Shown: positions 1 through 7,476, counted from the first letter of the stretch. The stretch is DNA of 11,462 nucleotides from Collinsella sp. (GCA_019419645.1 DXZN01000051.1:3642-15103); one strand, 5' to 3'. Notes: a model not told the origin generated them from the letters alone. Translations and numbers: made by a program.

Positions 1-605
1 CCACCATGGTGGTCGTCTCGAAGACCATCCCGTCCGCCATCAAGTGGTACGCGATCCAGTCGGTTGTCCTGGTGGGCGTGCTGCTCACCCTGGGCCTCAC
101 CACCGGTGCCACCGAGCTTCTCATGTGGGCCGCGTCGGCCTTCGTCACCAAGGTGATCCTCGTTCCGTTCATTCTCAACCGTGCCTACAAGAAGATGGGT
201 TCGCCTGCCGATAGCACGCTGACCTCCTCCATCAAGCCGGCCTGGACCATCATCCTCACCGGTCTGGAGGTGGCCGTCTGCTTCGCGGTGGTCACGCGCC
301 TGAGCCTGCCCACCGCCGAGGTGGCCACTCCGGCCCTCGCCATCAGCTTCGCGCACTTCTTCGTCGGCCTCACGTGCATCATCTCCCAGCGCAACATCCT
401 CAAGCAGATCTTTGGGTACTGCCTTATGGAGAACGGTAGCCACGTGACGCTCGCTCTGCTCGCGCCCACGGCCCCCGAGATCATCGAGATCGGCATCGCC
501 ACCGACGCCATCTTCGCCGTCATCATCATGTCCGCCGTCGTCGTGAGGATTTGGAACGACACCAAGTCGCTCGACTCCCACGACCTGACCGAATTGAAGG
601 GGTAG
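1..605 (+). CDS. hyfE: Hydrogenase-4 membrane subunit HyfE (5' partial)
   Basis: Integral membrane subunit of the hydrogenase-4/formate hydrogenlyase membrane arm, related to NuoK-type subunits of complex I. From the ATG at 6 the visible protein has 199 residues with about six hydrophobic segments (roughly 15-34, 38-58, 79-100, 108-126, 145-155 and 160-182). It carries the family block SQRNILKQIFGYCLMENGSH (about 127-146), including the membrane glutamate of MENG, followed by EIGIATDAIFAVI and a C-terminal LTELKG. From memory, E. coli HyfE is about 216 residues with some 20 more before the equivalent of WYAIQSVVLV. The ATG at 6 is therefore probably internal, and the true start probably lies left of the window; the frame is open to the window edge. 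The stop is TAG at 603-605, and hyfF starts 3 nt later. Phe codons are almost all TTC. Confidence 0.9.
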   Translation, partial: TMVVVSKTIPSAIKWYAIQSVVLVGVLLTLGLTTGATELLMWAASAFVTKVILVPFILNRAYKKMGSPADSTLTSSIKPAWTIILTGLEVAVCFAVVTRLSLPTAEVATPALAISFAHFFVGLTCIISQRNILKQIFGYCLMENGSHVTLALLAPTAPEIIEIGIATDAIFAVIIMSAVVVRIWNDTKSLDSHDLTELKG

Positions 606-608
606 GCC

Positions 609-2174
609 ATGGATGTTTCAATGCTGACGGTCGCCCTGCTCGCTTGTCCTCTCGTGTTCTCCCTGATTATGGCTGCGCTCCCCAAGACGACGTCCTACAA
701 CGTCTTCGCGGGGCTCAACACCATCTCCGTCGCGGCGACCCTTGTCCTTTCGGTCGTCACCGCGGGAACCATGCTCTCGAGCGGGCAGAATATCGACGCT
801 TTGGGCCTGTGGCTCCATCTCGATTCGCTCTCGTCGATCTTCGTCCTTCTGGTAGGCATCATCGGGTTCATCACTGGCGTGTACTCCATCTCCTATATCA
901 AGATCGATATCGAGGAGAAGACCATGCCGGCCGAGCGCACCAAGCAGTACTACGCGCTGTTCAGCCTGTTCGTCTTCACGATGCTGCTCGCCTGCCTGTC
1001 CAACAACATCATCCTCACCTGGGCGGCGGTCGAGGCCACTACGCTGTCGACCGTGTTCCTCGTGGGCATCTACAAGAACAAGCAGGCGCTCGAGGCGTCT
1101 TGGAAGTACGCGATGGTCTGCACCGCCGGTGTGGCCTTCGGCCTGTTCGGCACGCTGCTCATCTACGCGAACGCCGCCGATATCATGCCCAACGCGCATG
1201 AGGCCGCCTTCCTCACCTCCATCATGCCCTACGCCGACCAGTTCGACCCGATGCTCGTGCGCCTCGCGTTCGCGTTCATCGTCATCGGCTTCGGCACCAA
1301 GGCGGGCCTGTTCCCCATGCACACCTGGCTGCCCGACGCGCACTCCCAGGCTCCGAGCCCGGTCTCCGCGCTGCTCTCGGGCGTGCTGCTCAAGTGCGCC
1401 ATGCTGGTGATCATCCGCTTCTACTCCCTGTCCATCATCACGGTGGGCGACACCTATCCGCGAACGCTCCTGCTCATCCTGGGCACGCTGTCCATCCTGG
1501 TGGCTGCCCTGTGCATCTTCAAGCAGGACGATATCAAGCGCCGCTTCGCGTACTCCTCCGTCGACAACGTCGGCGTGGTCGCGCTGTGCCTGGGTATCGG
1601 TGGCCCGCTCGGTATCGCCGCCTGCCTGCTGCACTGCATCTTCCACGGCTTCACGAAGGCGCTCGCCTTCTGCATGGCCGGTAACATCCAGCACATCTAC
1701 CACACCCGCGACCTGAACAAGATCAAGGGCGTCGTCGAGATCGCTCCCGTCACGGCAGCGCTCACCATCATCGCCCTGCTCGCGCTCGCCGCCTTCCCGC
1801 CGTTCGCCCTGTTCATCTCCGAGTTCCTCACCTTCGTGGCCGGCGTTCAGTCCGGTCCCATCTGGGTGGTCGTGCTCGTGGCCATCGGCCTCACCGGCGT
1901 GTACTTCGCCCTTACCGGCATCGCGCTCAAGTCCATCTTCGGCAAGGCGCCCGAGGGCATGAAGCGCCACGAGGTGCCCGCCCTCATGATCATCCCCGAG
2001 ATCGCCCTCGCGATCGTGGTCATGTGGTTCGGTATCGCCACCCCGGTCGCCATCACGAGCGGCGTCGAGGATGCAACGTCCGTCGTTTTGAACCAGAGCG
2101 TCGAAGAGCTCCACGAGGCCCCTCTCTACCGCATGGTGTTCAGTTCCCAGACCAAGACAAGTGAGGTGAATTAG
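609..2174 (+). CDS. hyfF: Hydrogenase-4 antiporter-like membrane subunit HyfF
   Basis: Antiporter-like subunit of the NuoL/M/N (Mrp) family, 521 residues, close to E. coli HyfF (about 526). It is expected to carry ions across the membrane when the peripheral hydrogenase turns over. It is hydrophobic throughout, with about 14 likely membrane segments. The proton-path residues of this family are present: Glu142 in WAAVEATTLS, Lys231 in GFGTKAGLFPMHTWLPDAHS, Lys262 in SGVLLKCAML, and His346/Lys350 in CIFHGFTKALAFCMAGNI. The stretch QAPSPVSALLSGVLLK is the classical family signature. The start at 609 is set by a Shine-Dalgarno GAAGGGG (596-602) that overlaps the end of hyfE, 6 nt before the ATG. 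The stop TAG (2172-2174) is 4 nt before hyfG. All roughly 31 Phe codons are TTC, which suggests strong selection for translation. Confidence 0.96.
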   Translation: MDVSMLTVALLACPLVFSLIMAALPKTTSYNVFAGLNTISVAATLVLSVVTAGTMLSSGQNIDALGLWLHLDSLSSIFVLLVGIIGFITGVYSISYIKIDIEEKTMPAERTKQYYALFSLFVFTMLLACLSNNIILTWAAVEATTLSTVFLVGIYKNKQALEASWKYAMVCTAGVAFGLFGTLLIYANAADIMPNAHEAAFLTSIMPYADQFDPMLVRLAFAFIVIGFGTKAGLFPMHTWLPDAHSQAPSPVSALLSGVLLKCAMLVIIRFYSLSIITVGDTYPRTLLLILGTLSILVAALCIFKQDDIKRRFAYSSVDNVGVVALCLGIGGPLGIAACLLHCIFHGFTKALAFCMAGNIQHIYHTRDLNKIKGVVEIAPVTAALTIIALLALAAFPPFALFISEFLTFVAGVQSGPIWVVVLVAIGLTGVYFALTGIALKSIFGKAPEGMKRHEVPALMIIPEIALAIVVMWFGIATPVAITSGVEDATSVVLNQSVEELHEAPLYRMVFSSQTKTSEVN

Positions 2175-2178
2175 CACC

Positions 2179-3951
2179 ATGGCAGAACCTGAAAAGAAGG
2201 ACTACGCTCGTCGCTGCGAAAGCCACGTCGAGGCCCTGCGTGCTGCAGTGCCGGGCGCTATCGAGAAGGTCGAATGGCAGTGCGAGGACCAGCTGACGAT
2301 CACCGTCAAGCTGGACCGTCTGCCCGAGGCCGTCCACTACCTGTATTACGAGCGCTACGGCTGGATTCCTGTGATTGTCGGCAACGACGAGCGCAGCCTG
2401 TGCGGCCGTTACGCCGTGTACTACGTCATCTCCATGGAGGGGGAGGACCCCGGCTGGGTTACCGTGCGTGCCGAGGTCGACCCCGCCAAGATGACGTTCC
2501 CGTCCGTGACGCCGTTCGTCCCCGCCTGCGTGTGGGGCGAGCGCGAGCTGCGCGACATGTTCGGCCTGATCCCCGAGGGTCTGCCCGACCGTCGCCGCCT
2601 GGTACTGCCCGATGACTGGCCCAGCGGCCTGTACCCGCTGCGCAAGGACTCCATGGACTACCGCTTCCGTCCCGCTCCCGCGAGCGACATGGAAAACTAC
2701 GAGTTCTTGGCCGACACCAAGGGCAAGGAGACCACGCTCGTCCCCATGGGCCCGCTGCACATTACCTCCGACGAGCCTGGCCACTTCCGCCTGTTCGTCG
2801 AGGGCGAGACGATCGTCGATGCCGACTACCGTCTGTTCTACGTGCACCGCGGCATGGAGAAGGTCGCCGAGACGCGCCTGAACTATGACGCCGTGACGTT
2901 CCTCGCCGACCGTATCTGCGGCATCTGCGGCTGCGCTCACTCGGTGGCCTATGCCGAGGCCGTCGAGCGCGCCCAGGGCATTCATGTCCCGCCGCGCGCC
3001 CAGTACATCCGTGCCATCATGCTCGAGGTCGAGCGCCTGCACTCGCATCTGCTCAACATTGGTCTAGCGTCGCACTACACGGGCTTCGACTCCGGCTTCC
3101 AGCAGTTCTTCCGCGTCCGCGAGAAGTCCATGGACCTGGCCGAGAAGCTCTCCGGTCACCGCAAGACCTATGGCCTCAACGTGATCGGTGGCGTGCGTCG
3201 CGACATTTTGGCCGAGCAGAAGCTCTCCACGCTCACGACCATCCACCAGCTGCGCTCCGAGGTTCAAGAACTCGTCGACATGCTGCTCTCCACGCCCAAC
3301 TTTATCGAGCGTACGAGCGGTATCGGCATTCTGGACCGCAAGATCGCTCGCGACTTCTCGCCGGTCGGCCCGCTCATGCGTGGCTCGGGCTATGCTCGTG
3401 ACGTGCGCTTTGACCATCCCTTCGACGGCTACGCCGATCCGGACGTCCAAAAGATGCACGCCGCTACGGCTGACACCTGCGATGCCTTCGGCCGTACCGC
3501 CGTTCGCATCCAGGAGGTCTACGATTCGATCGACATGATCGAGACCATGCTCGAGAACTGCCCGTCGGGCCCCATCCTCACCACGGATTGGGAGTACACC
3601 CCGCACAAGTACGCCATCGGCGCCACCGAGGCGCCGCGCGGCGAGGACGTGCACTGGGCCATGCTCGGCAATAACCAGAAGTGCTACCGCTGGCGCGCCA
3701 AGGCCGCTACGTACAGCAACTGGCCGGTCCTGCGCTACATGTTCCGCGGCAACACCGTGGGCGATGCGGCGCTGATCGTCGGCTCGCTCGACCCGTGCTA
3801 CTCCTGCACCGACCGCGTGACGGTGACCGATGTCGCCGCCAAGCGCGACCACGTGCTCGACAAGGAGCAGTTCGAGAACGTCTGGCGCGACAAGTCGCCG
3901 CTCGCGGGCGAGGGCACCATGGCCGCTCCGCTCGATGAGGAGGCGCTCTAA
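2179..3951 (+). CDS. hyfG: [NiFe]-hydrogenase large subunit HyfG (NuoC-NuoD type fusion)
   Basis: Catalytic subunit of a group 4 membrane [NiFe]-hydrogenase, 590 residues, cytoplasm-facing. Residues 1 to about 175 are a NuoC-like domain with WGERELRDMFGLIPEGLPDRRR and the following PDDWPSGLYPLRKD. The rest is the NuoD-like large subunit. The L1 nickel motif is RICGICGCAH (Cys247, Cys250, His254) and the L2 motif is DPCYSCTDR (Cys540, Cys543), so all four Ni-binding cysteines are present and the enzyme should be active. GATEAPRGEDVHW is another large-subunit signature. By analogy with HycE, cleavage after Arg546 by the HycI-type protease encoded at 6036 would release a 44-residue tail. A Shine-Dalgarno GAGGTG (2163-2168) precedes the ATG. 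It aligns equally well with HycE and HyfG; the hyfE-hyfF context favours HyfG. Confidence 0.97.
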   Translation: MAEPEKKDYARRCESHVEALRAAVPGAIEKVEWQCEDQLTITVKLDRLPEAVHYLYYERYGWIPVIVGNDERSLCGRYAVYYVISMEGEDPGWVTVRAEVDPAKMTFPSVTPFVPACVWGERELRDMFGLIPEGLPDRRRLVLPDDWPSGLYPLRKDSMDYRFRPAPASDMENYEFLADTKGKETTLVPMGPLHITSDEPGHFRLFVEGETIVDADYRLFYVHRGMEKVAETRLNYDAVTFLADRICGICGCAHSVAYAEAVERAQGIHVPPRAQYIRAIMLEVERLHSHLLNIGLASHYTGFDSGFQQFFRVREKSMDLAEKLSGHRKTYGLNVIGGVRRDILAEQKLSTLTTIHQLRSEVQELVDMLLSTPNFIERTSGIGILDRKIARDFSPVGPLMRGSGYARDVRFDHPFDGYADPDVQKMHAATADTCDAFGRTAVRIQEVYDSIDMIETMLENCPSGPILTTDWEYTPHKYAIGATEAPRGEDVHWAMLGNNQKCYRWRAKAATYSNWPVLRYMFRGNTVGDAALIVGSLDPCYSCTDRVTVTDVAAKRDHVLDKEQFENVWRDKSPLAGEGTMAAPLDEEAL

Positions 3952-3952
3952 T

Positions 3953-4669
3953 ATGCTGAAGCTTTGGAAGGTTAACGCCAAGGCCGGCGACGCGACGGTC
4001 AAGTACCCGTTTGCGCCGTTCCCCACCAACAAGGACATGCGCGGCAAACCCGAGCACAACGCCGAGCTCTGCATCGCCTGCGGTGCCTGCGGTGTGGCGT
4101 GCCCGGCCGATGCCATTCGCATGGACACCGACCTTGCGGCCGATACCATTACCTGGTCGATCGACTACGGTCGCTGCATCTTTTGCGGCCGCTGCGAGGA
4201 GGCCTGCCCCATGGAGGCCATCAAGCTCACCGAGGAGTTTGAGCTGGCCGTCATGAGCAAGGACGACCTCACCAGCAAGAGCGTCTATACGCTCGAGCAC
4301 TGCTCGCGTTGCGGCAAGCCGTTTGCCCCGCACAAGGAGATCGACTACGCCAAGCGCCTGCTGCAAAAGGCCGGCGGCATGGAGGCCGAGCAGGCCGCCC
4401 GTACCGTCGGTATGTGCCAGGAGTGCAAGCGCGAGCTCGACGCCCTGCGCGCCGCCTCGGCCGTAAAGACCGGCAACGCTGCCGGTATGGCTGCCAACGA
4501 GACGCTTGCGTCCGGCGAGCCCCAGGGCCCTGGCATGGAGTATCTGGGCGGCCACGGTGTGAACCCGGAGTATATCGACCGTGAGCTCAACCCCGATGCG
4601 CCCGAGATTCCCGCCGGTCCGGCGCCGGTCGAGGGCATCATCATGGATTTTGAAACGAAGGAGGAGTAA
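3953..4669 (+). CDS. hyfH: Hydrogenase-4 electron-transfer subunit HyfH, 2[4Fe-4S] ferredoxin-like
   Basis: Polyferredoxin-like subunit (238 residues) that should pass electrons within the hydrogenase complex. Two 4Fe-4S motifs are plain: CIACGACGVAC (Cys40, 43, 46, 50), followed by Pro, and CIFCGRCEEAC (Cys75, 78, 81, 85), followed by Pro. A second pair of CxxC motifs, CSRC (117-120) and CQEC (155-158), flanks FAPHKEIDYAKRLL. From memory HycF/HyfH proteins share this and it could form a metal-binding knuckle. The start was put at the ATG at 3953 because GAGGAGG (3937-3943) lies 9 nt ahead and because the protein then begins at the family's usual place. An in-frame upstream start at 3830 would only add a shadow of hyfG. 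Residues after about 165 form a Gly/Ala/Pro-rich tail not expected in the roughly 180-residue E. coli proteins. Phe codons switch to mostly TTT here. Confidence 0.93.
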   Translation: MLKLWKVNAKAGDATVKYPFAPFPTNKDMRGKPEHNAELCIACGACGVACPADAIRMDTDLAADTITWSIDYGRCIFCGRCEEACPMEAIKLTEEFELAVMSKDDLTSKSVYTLEHCSRCGKPFAPHKEIDYAKRLLQKAGGMEAEQAARTVGMCQECKRELDALRAASAVKTGNAAGMAANETLASGEPQGPGMEYLGGHGVNPEYIDRELNPDAPEIPAGPAPVEGIIMDFETKEE

Positions 4670-4671
4670 CC

Positions 4672-5454
4672 ATGGCCGAACCCACGCTTTTGCCCGAGCG
4701 GCTCCAGTACCGCCCGACCAAGATCGAGCTCGACGAGAGCATCGAGAAGGCCAAGGCGACCCTTCTTAAGAAGATCAAGCGCTCGGTGTACGTCTACCGT
4801 GTCGACTGCGGCGGCTGCAACGGCTGCGAGATCGAGATCTTCGGTTCCATCACGCCCGTCTTCGACGTCGAGCGCTTTGGCATCAAGGTCGTGCCCTCGC
4901 CTCGTCACGCCGATGTGCTGCTGTACACCGGCGCCGTGACGCGCGCCATGCGCATGCCGGCCCTGCGCGCCTTTGAGGCCGCACCCGATCCCAAGATCGT
5001 GGTGTCCTATGGCGCGTGCGGCTGCACCGGCGGCATCTTCTACGACAACTACTGCGTCTGGGGCGGCACGGACAAGATTCTGCCGGTCGATGTCTACATC
5101 CCCGGCTGCCCGCCCAGCCCCGCGCAGACCGTCTACGGCTTTGCCATGGCGCTCGGTCTGCTGGACCAAAAGCTCCATGCCGAGACCACGGTGGAGGCCG
5201 CCGGCGAGCAGGCCGATATCCTGCACCCCGGCGTGCCGTACAAGCTGCGCGTTGCCATCGAGCGCGAGGCTCGCGCCATGAGCGGCTACCGTTACGGCCG
5301 CGACCTGGCCAACGAGTTTATGGATACGCTCGAGGGTGCACCCAAGGGCGATATCCGCGGTGCCATGGCGCTGCTCATCGACAAGCAGGACGATCCGCGC
5401 CGCGTTGAGGTGTACTCGGCGCTGCAGGATCTGGTGCTGGCCGGAGGTCGCTAG
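4672..5454 (+). CDS. hyfI: [NiFe]-hydrogenase small subunit HyfI (NuoB type)
   Basis: Small FeS subunit that pairs with HyfG and holds the cluster next to the Ni-Fe site. It has 260 residues, against about 250 for E. coli HyfI/HycG. The probable cluster ligands are Cys49 and Cys52 in DCGGCNGCEIEIF, Cys116 in YGACGCTGG and Cys146 in IPGCPPSPAQTVYG. This is the pattern of NuoB and group 4 hydrogenase small subunits. There is no twin-arginine signal, so it is a cytoplasmic-side protein as in other group 4 enzymes. AAGGAGG (4658-4664), inside the end of hyfH, sits 7 nt before the ATG. The stop TAG (5452-5454) directly abuts the next start codon, which suggests translational coupling. HycG is the alternative name; gene order favours HyfI. 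Confidence 0.95.
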   Translation: MAEPTLLPERLQYRPTKIELDESIEKAKATLLKKIKRSVYVYRVDCGGCNGCEIEIFGSITPVFDVERFGIKVVPSPRHADVLLYTGAVTRAMRMPALRAFEAAPDPKIVVSYGACGCTGGIFYDNYCVWGGTDKILPVDVYIPGCPPSPAQTVYGFAMALGLLDQKLHAETTVEAAGEQADILHPGVPYKLRVAIEREARAMSGYRYGRDLANEFMDTLEGAPKGDIRGAMALLIDKQDDPRRVEVYSALQDLVLAGGR

Positions 5455-6036
5455 ATGGAACTCACGGACCGCTCTGGTTACTTTGCGGGCCCCGGCATGC
5501 TCGGCGGCTCCTTTGGCGATGCCTCGCGCGCAAGCGATGAGGCCGTCGAGGGCGTCGTCGACCCCTGCCTGGGCCATGCGCCCGACCAGGTGGTCTTTTA
5601 CGAGCTCACGCGTAAGTTTGTGGAGACCGAGGAAGACGTTCCCCAGGAGGCCTGCGACGTGCTGTACTACACGCTCGCCGTGGGCCACCACACCGGCGTG
5701 CTCGACTGCTTTGAGCCGCGCCTGTCGGTGCCGGTGGATGTCTTCTATTCGCTTATCGACGCGCTGCCGGAGGGGGAGGCCAAGACCAAGTTCGAGGCCA
5801 TCCGCTCCTTTGGCGAGTGCCAGCTCGACAAGGCGGCGGTGCCGTCGCTGCTCGAAGCCTGCGATGCGCTGCTCGACGAGCGCGGTTTTCGCGGGTCGGC
5901 CAAGGCCGGCATCTCGGTGTTCGACGACGACTTTGGCCTGCATGCCCAGCAGGTCGCGTTTTTGATGAAGTTCCGCGATCTGGTTGAGCGCGTGCGCGAT
6001 GTGTCGGGCGTGTATCTGACGGGGAGGTTGCAGTAA
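5455..6036 (+). CDS. hycH: Formate hydrogenlyase maturation protein HycH/HyfJ family
   Basis: Homologue of HycH/HyfJ, a small soluble protein needed for maturation of the hydrogenase large subunit; its exact biochemical role is not settled. The family core starts at about residue 46 with VVFYELTRKFVETEEDVP and continues with YYTLAVGHHTGVLDCFEP, FEAIRSFGECQLD and a C-terminal VYLTGRLQ. I recall the same order in E. coli HycH (136 residues). This protein is 193 residues long and has about 45 extra N-terminal residues rich in Gly, Asp and Ser. The upstream start is supported by GGAGGT (5443-5448) placed 6 nt before the ATG, so the extension is probably translated. The stop TAA shares one base with the next start (TAATG). 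Confidence 0.88.
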   Translation: MELTDRSGYFAGPGMLGGSFGDASRASDEAVEGVVDPCLGHAPDQVVFYELTRKFVETEEDVPQEACDVLYYTLAVGHHTGVLDCFEPRLSVPVDVFYSLIDALPEGEAKTKFEAIRSFGECQLDKAAVPSLLEACDALLDERGFRGSAKAGISVFDDDFGLHAQQVAFLMKFRDLVERVRDVSGVYLTGRLQ

Positions 6037-6539
6037 TGGGTCGCGTTGTGGATGGACGTGTGAACGGCGCCCCGTTTGCGGGTATCGTGCTCACGGCGGG
6101 AAGCGTGCTGCGTGCCGACGATGCCGCCGGCCCCGTGCTCTCCAAAAAGATGGAAGACGCGCCCATCGCCGGTTGGTACACCATCGATGGCGGCCAAACG
6201 CCCGAGGACGACATCATCGAGGTCAAGCGCGAGCGTCCGCCGCGTCTGGTCTTGGTCGATGCTGCCGACATGGCGCTGCCCGTCGGGTCCATCCGCTTGC
6301 TCGACAAGCGCGATGTGGCCCGCAAGTCGATGTTCACCACGCATTCGCTTCCTTTGTCGATTCTGATCGAAGAGATTGAGCAATCGTGTGATGATATCGT
6401 CTTCGTTGGGATTCAGCCGGGCGACACGGAGTTCTACAACCCCATGTCCCCGGAAGTCTTTGACGCCGTCGACGCCGTGTACGACGCCGTGGCCGCCAAC
6501 GACTTTTCCCACTTTGTCCGCTTGGGGCAAGAGCAATAG
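6036..6539 (+). CDS. hycI: Hydrogenase maturation endopeptidase HycI (peptidase M52)
   Basis: Nickel-sensing endopeptidase that removes the C-terminal tail of the large subunit (here HyfG) after the Ni-Fe site is filled. It has 167 residues, close to E. coli HycI (156). From a remembered alignment, the metal-binding residues of HycI (Asp16, Asp62, His90) correspond to Asp29 in LRADDAAGP, Asp75 in LVLVDAADM and His103 in MFTTHSLPL. WYTIDGGQTPEDDI and IVFVGIQPGDTEFYNPM also match the family closely. Two usually conserved residues of the first motif differ: Ser23 stands where Asn is normal, and Ala30 follows the DD pair where Gly is normal. About 13 extra residues precede the usual N terminus. 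The start overlaps the stop of hycH by one base and has GGGGAGGT (6021-6028) 7 nt upstream. Confidence 0.92.
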   Translation: MGRVVDGRVNGAPFAGIVLTAGSVLRADDAAGPVLSKKMEDAPIAGWYTIDGGQTPEDDIIEVKRERPPRLVLVDAADMALPVGSIRLLDKRDVARKSMFTTHSLPLSILIEEIEQSCDDIVFVGIQPGDTEFYNPMSPEVFDAVDAVYDAVAANDFSHFVRLGQEQ

Positions 6540-6560
6540 GAGCGCTTGTCTCTGCTGATT

Positions 6561-6570
6561 AGGAAAGAAG
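6561..6570 (+). promoter_or_regulatory. Ribosome binding site of the formate channel gene
   Basis: A purine run AGGAAAGAAG lies 8 nt before the ATG at 6579. It decides the start: an in-frame TTG at 6546 would place the binding site inside the coding sequence and add 11 residues that are not typical of the family. Confidence 0.6.
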
Positions 6571-6578
6571 TGATTGAC

Positions 6579-7418
6579 ATGGCAGATTCCAAGGTGGAGT
6601 ACCCCGCTCCCGATTGCCTGGCGCCCGCCGCGATCGAGGCCAAGACCGAGACCGCCGGCGTGACCAAGGCTAACCTGCCGGTCGCTAAGGCCTTTCTGTT
6701 GGCAATGTTCGCCGGCGCTTTTATCGCCTTCGGCGGCCTGTTCTTTACGGTGTTTTTGAGCGATAGCACACTCGGCTGGGGCGCTCAGCGCGTCGTGGGC
6801 GGCCTGTGCTTTTGCCTGGGCCTGGTGCTGGTACTGGTGTGCGGCGCCGAGCTGTTTACCGGTAATTCGCTTATGGTCTGCGCGCTCAAGAGCAAAAAGA
6901 TCACCCTGGCTCAGATGCTCAAGGCTTGGGTCGTCGTATGGGTCGGTAATTTTGTCGGCGCTCTGTTCATCGTCTTTTTGGTGTACATGGCCGGCATTTA
7001 CAAGCTCAACGGCGAGGCGGTTGCCAATTCCATGGTGAGCGTCGCCGCCGGCAAGGTGACGATCGACTGGGTGACGATCTTCTTCCGTGGCATCCTGTGC
7101 AACATCTTTGTGTGCCTGGCCGTGTGGATCGGTACCGCCGGCAAGACCGTGGTCGATAAGGTCGTGGGCATTTTGCTGCCGATTGCTGCCTTTGTGGCCT
7201 GCGGTTTTGAGCACTGCGTTGCCAACATGTACTTTTTGCCCATGGGTGCCGTGATGCACGCGTGCGGCTATGGTGCTGACGTCGCCGGCGCCGATGCGCT
7301 CAACGCTGCGGGCATTGCGTTTAACCTGTCCGCCGCCACGCTGGGCAACATCGTGGGCGGCGCGGTTCTGGTGGCGCTCGGCTACTGGTTTATCTACGCC
7401 AAGAAGTCCGAGGCGTAA
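6579..7418 (+). CDS. focA: Formate/nitrite transporter family channel (FocA-like)
   Basis: Pentameric FNT-family membrane channel, 279 residues, that would carry formate in or out and so feed or relieve the formate hydrogenlyase. Six hydrophobic segments are visible (about 36-60, 71-93, 113-138, 165-187, 193-213 and 252-274). Signatures are GAELFTGN (89-96), GILCNIFVCLAVW (171-183) and CGFEHCVANMYFLP (208-221). Thr94 and His212 correspond to the gating Thr and the central His of FocA. The position after hydrogenase maturation genes matches focB in the E. coli hyf operon, which supports formate over nitrite as substrate. The gene is the last of the unit: it lies 39 nt after hycI and 22 nt before a strong terminator. 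The ATG at 6579 was chosen over an upstream in-frame TTG because of the binding site. Confidence 0.92.
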   Translation: MADSKVEYPAPDCLAPAAIEAKTETAGVTKANLPVAKAFLLAMFAGAFIAFGGLFFTVFLSDSTLGWGAQRVVGGLCFCLGLVLVLVCGAELFTGNSLMVCALKSKKITLAQMLKAWVVVWVGNFVGALFIVFLVYMAGIYKLNGEAVANSMVSVAAGKVTIDWVTIFFRGILCNIFVCLAVWIGTAGKTVVDKVVGILLPIAAFVACGFEHCVANMYFLPMGAVMHACGYGADVAGADALNAAGIAFNLSAATLGNIVGGAVLVALGYWFIYAKKSEA

Positions 7419-7440
7419 GGTGCCGTCTGTTTGACGTCGG

Positions 7441-7476
7441 GCCTCCCGCGGGGCGTTGCCGTGCGGGAGGCTTTTT
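7441..7476 (+). terminator. Rho-independent terminator after the hyf-foc unit
   Basis: A perfect 9-bp GC-rich stem, GCCTCCCGC (7441-7449) with GCGGGAGGC (7463-7471), has a 13-nt loop and is followed directly by five T (7472-7476). It lies 22 nt after the channel gene's TAA. It has no A-rich run on its left side, so it should act on + strand transcripts. It separates the hydrogenase unit from the Mo enzyme and selAB. Confidence 0.9.

Noticed and set aside
6..8. ATG at position 6 as the true start of hyfE
   Set aside because: The family has some 20 further residues before this point and the frame is open to the window edge, so this Met is probably internal. The bases needed to decide are outside the window.
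618..2180. Long open frame of about 520 codons on the - strand opposite hyfF, and similar ones opposite other genes (for example 4345-5943 and 5745-7583)
   Set aside because: They mirror the GC-rich third-position pattern of the + strand genes, encode low-complexity Arg/Ala/Gly/His-rich proteins without recognisable domains, and overlap genes with clear family motifs.
3830..3952. 41-codon upstream extension of hyfH overlapping hyfG
   Set aside because: The added residues are a Ser/Arg-rich shadow of hyfG, and the ATG at 3953 has a strong ribosome binding site.
6574..6579. TTGACA, a perfect -35 hexamer
   Set aside because: It overlaps the start codon of the channel gene, so any -10 box would lie inside the coding region; nothing else supports a promoter.
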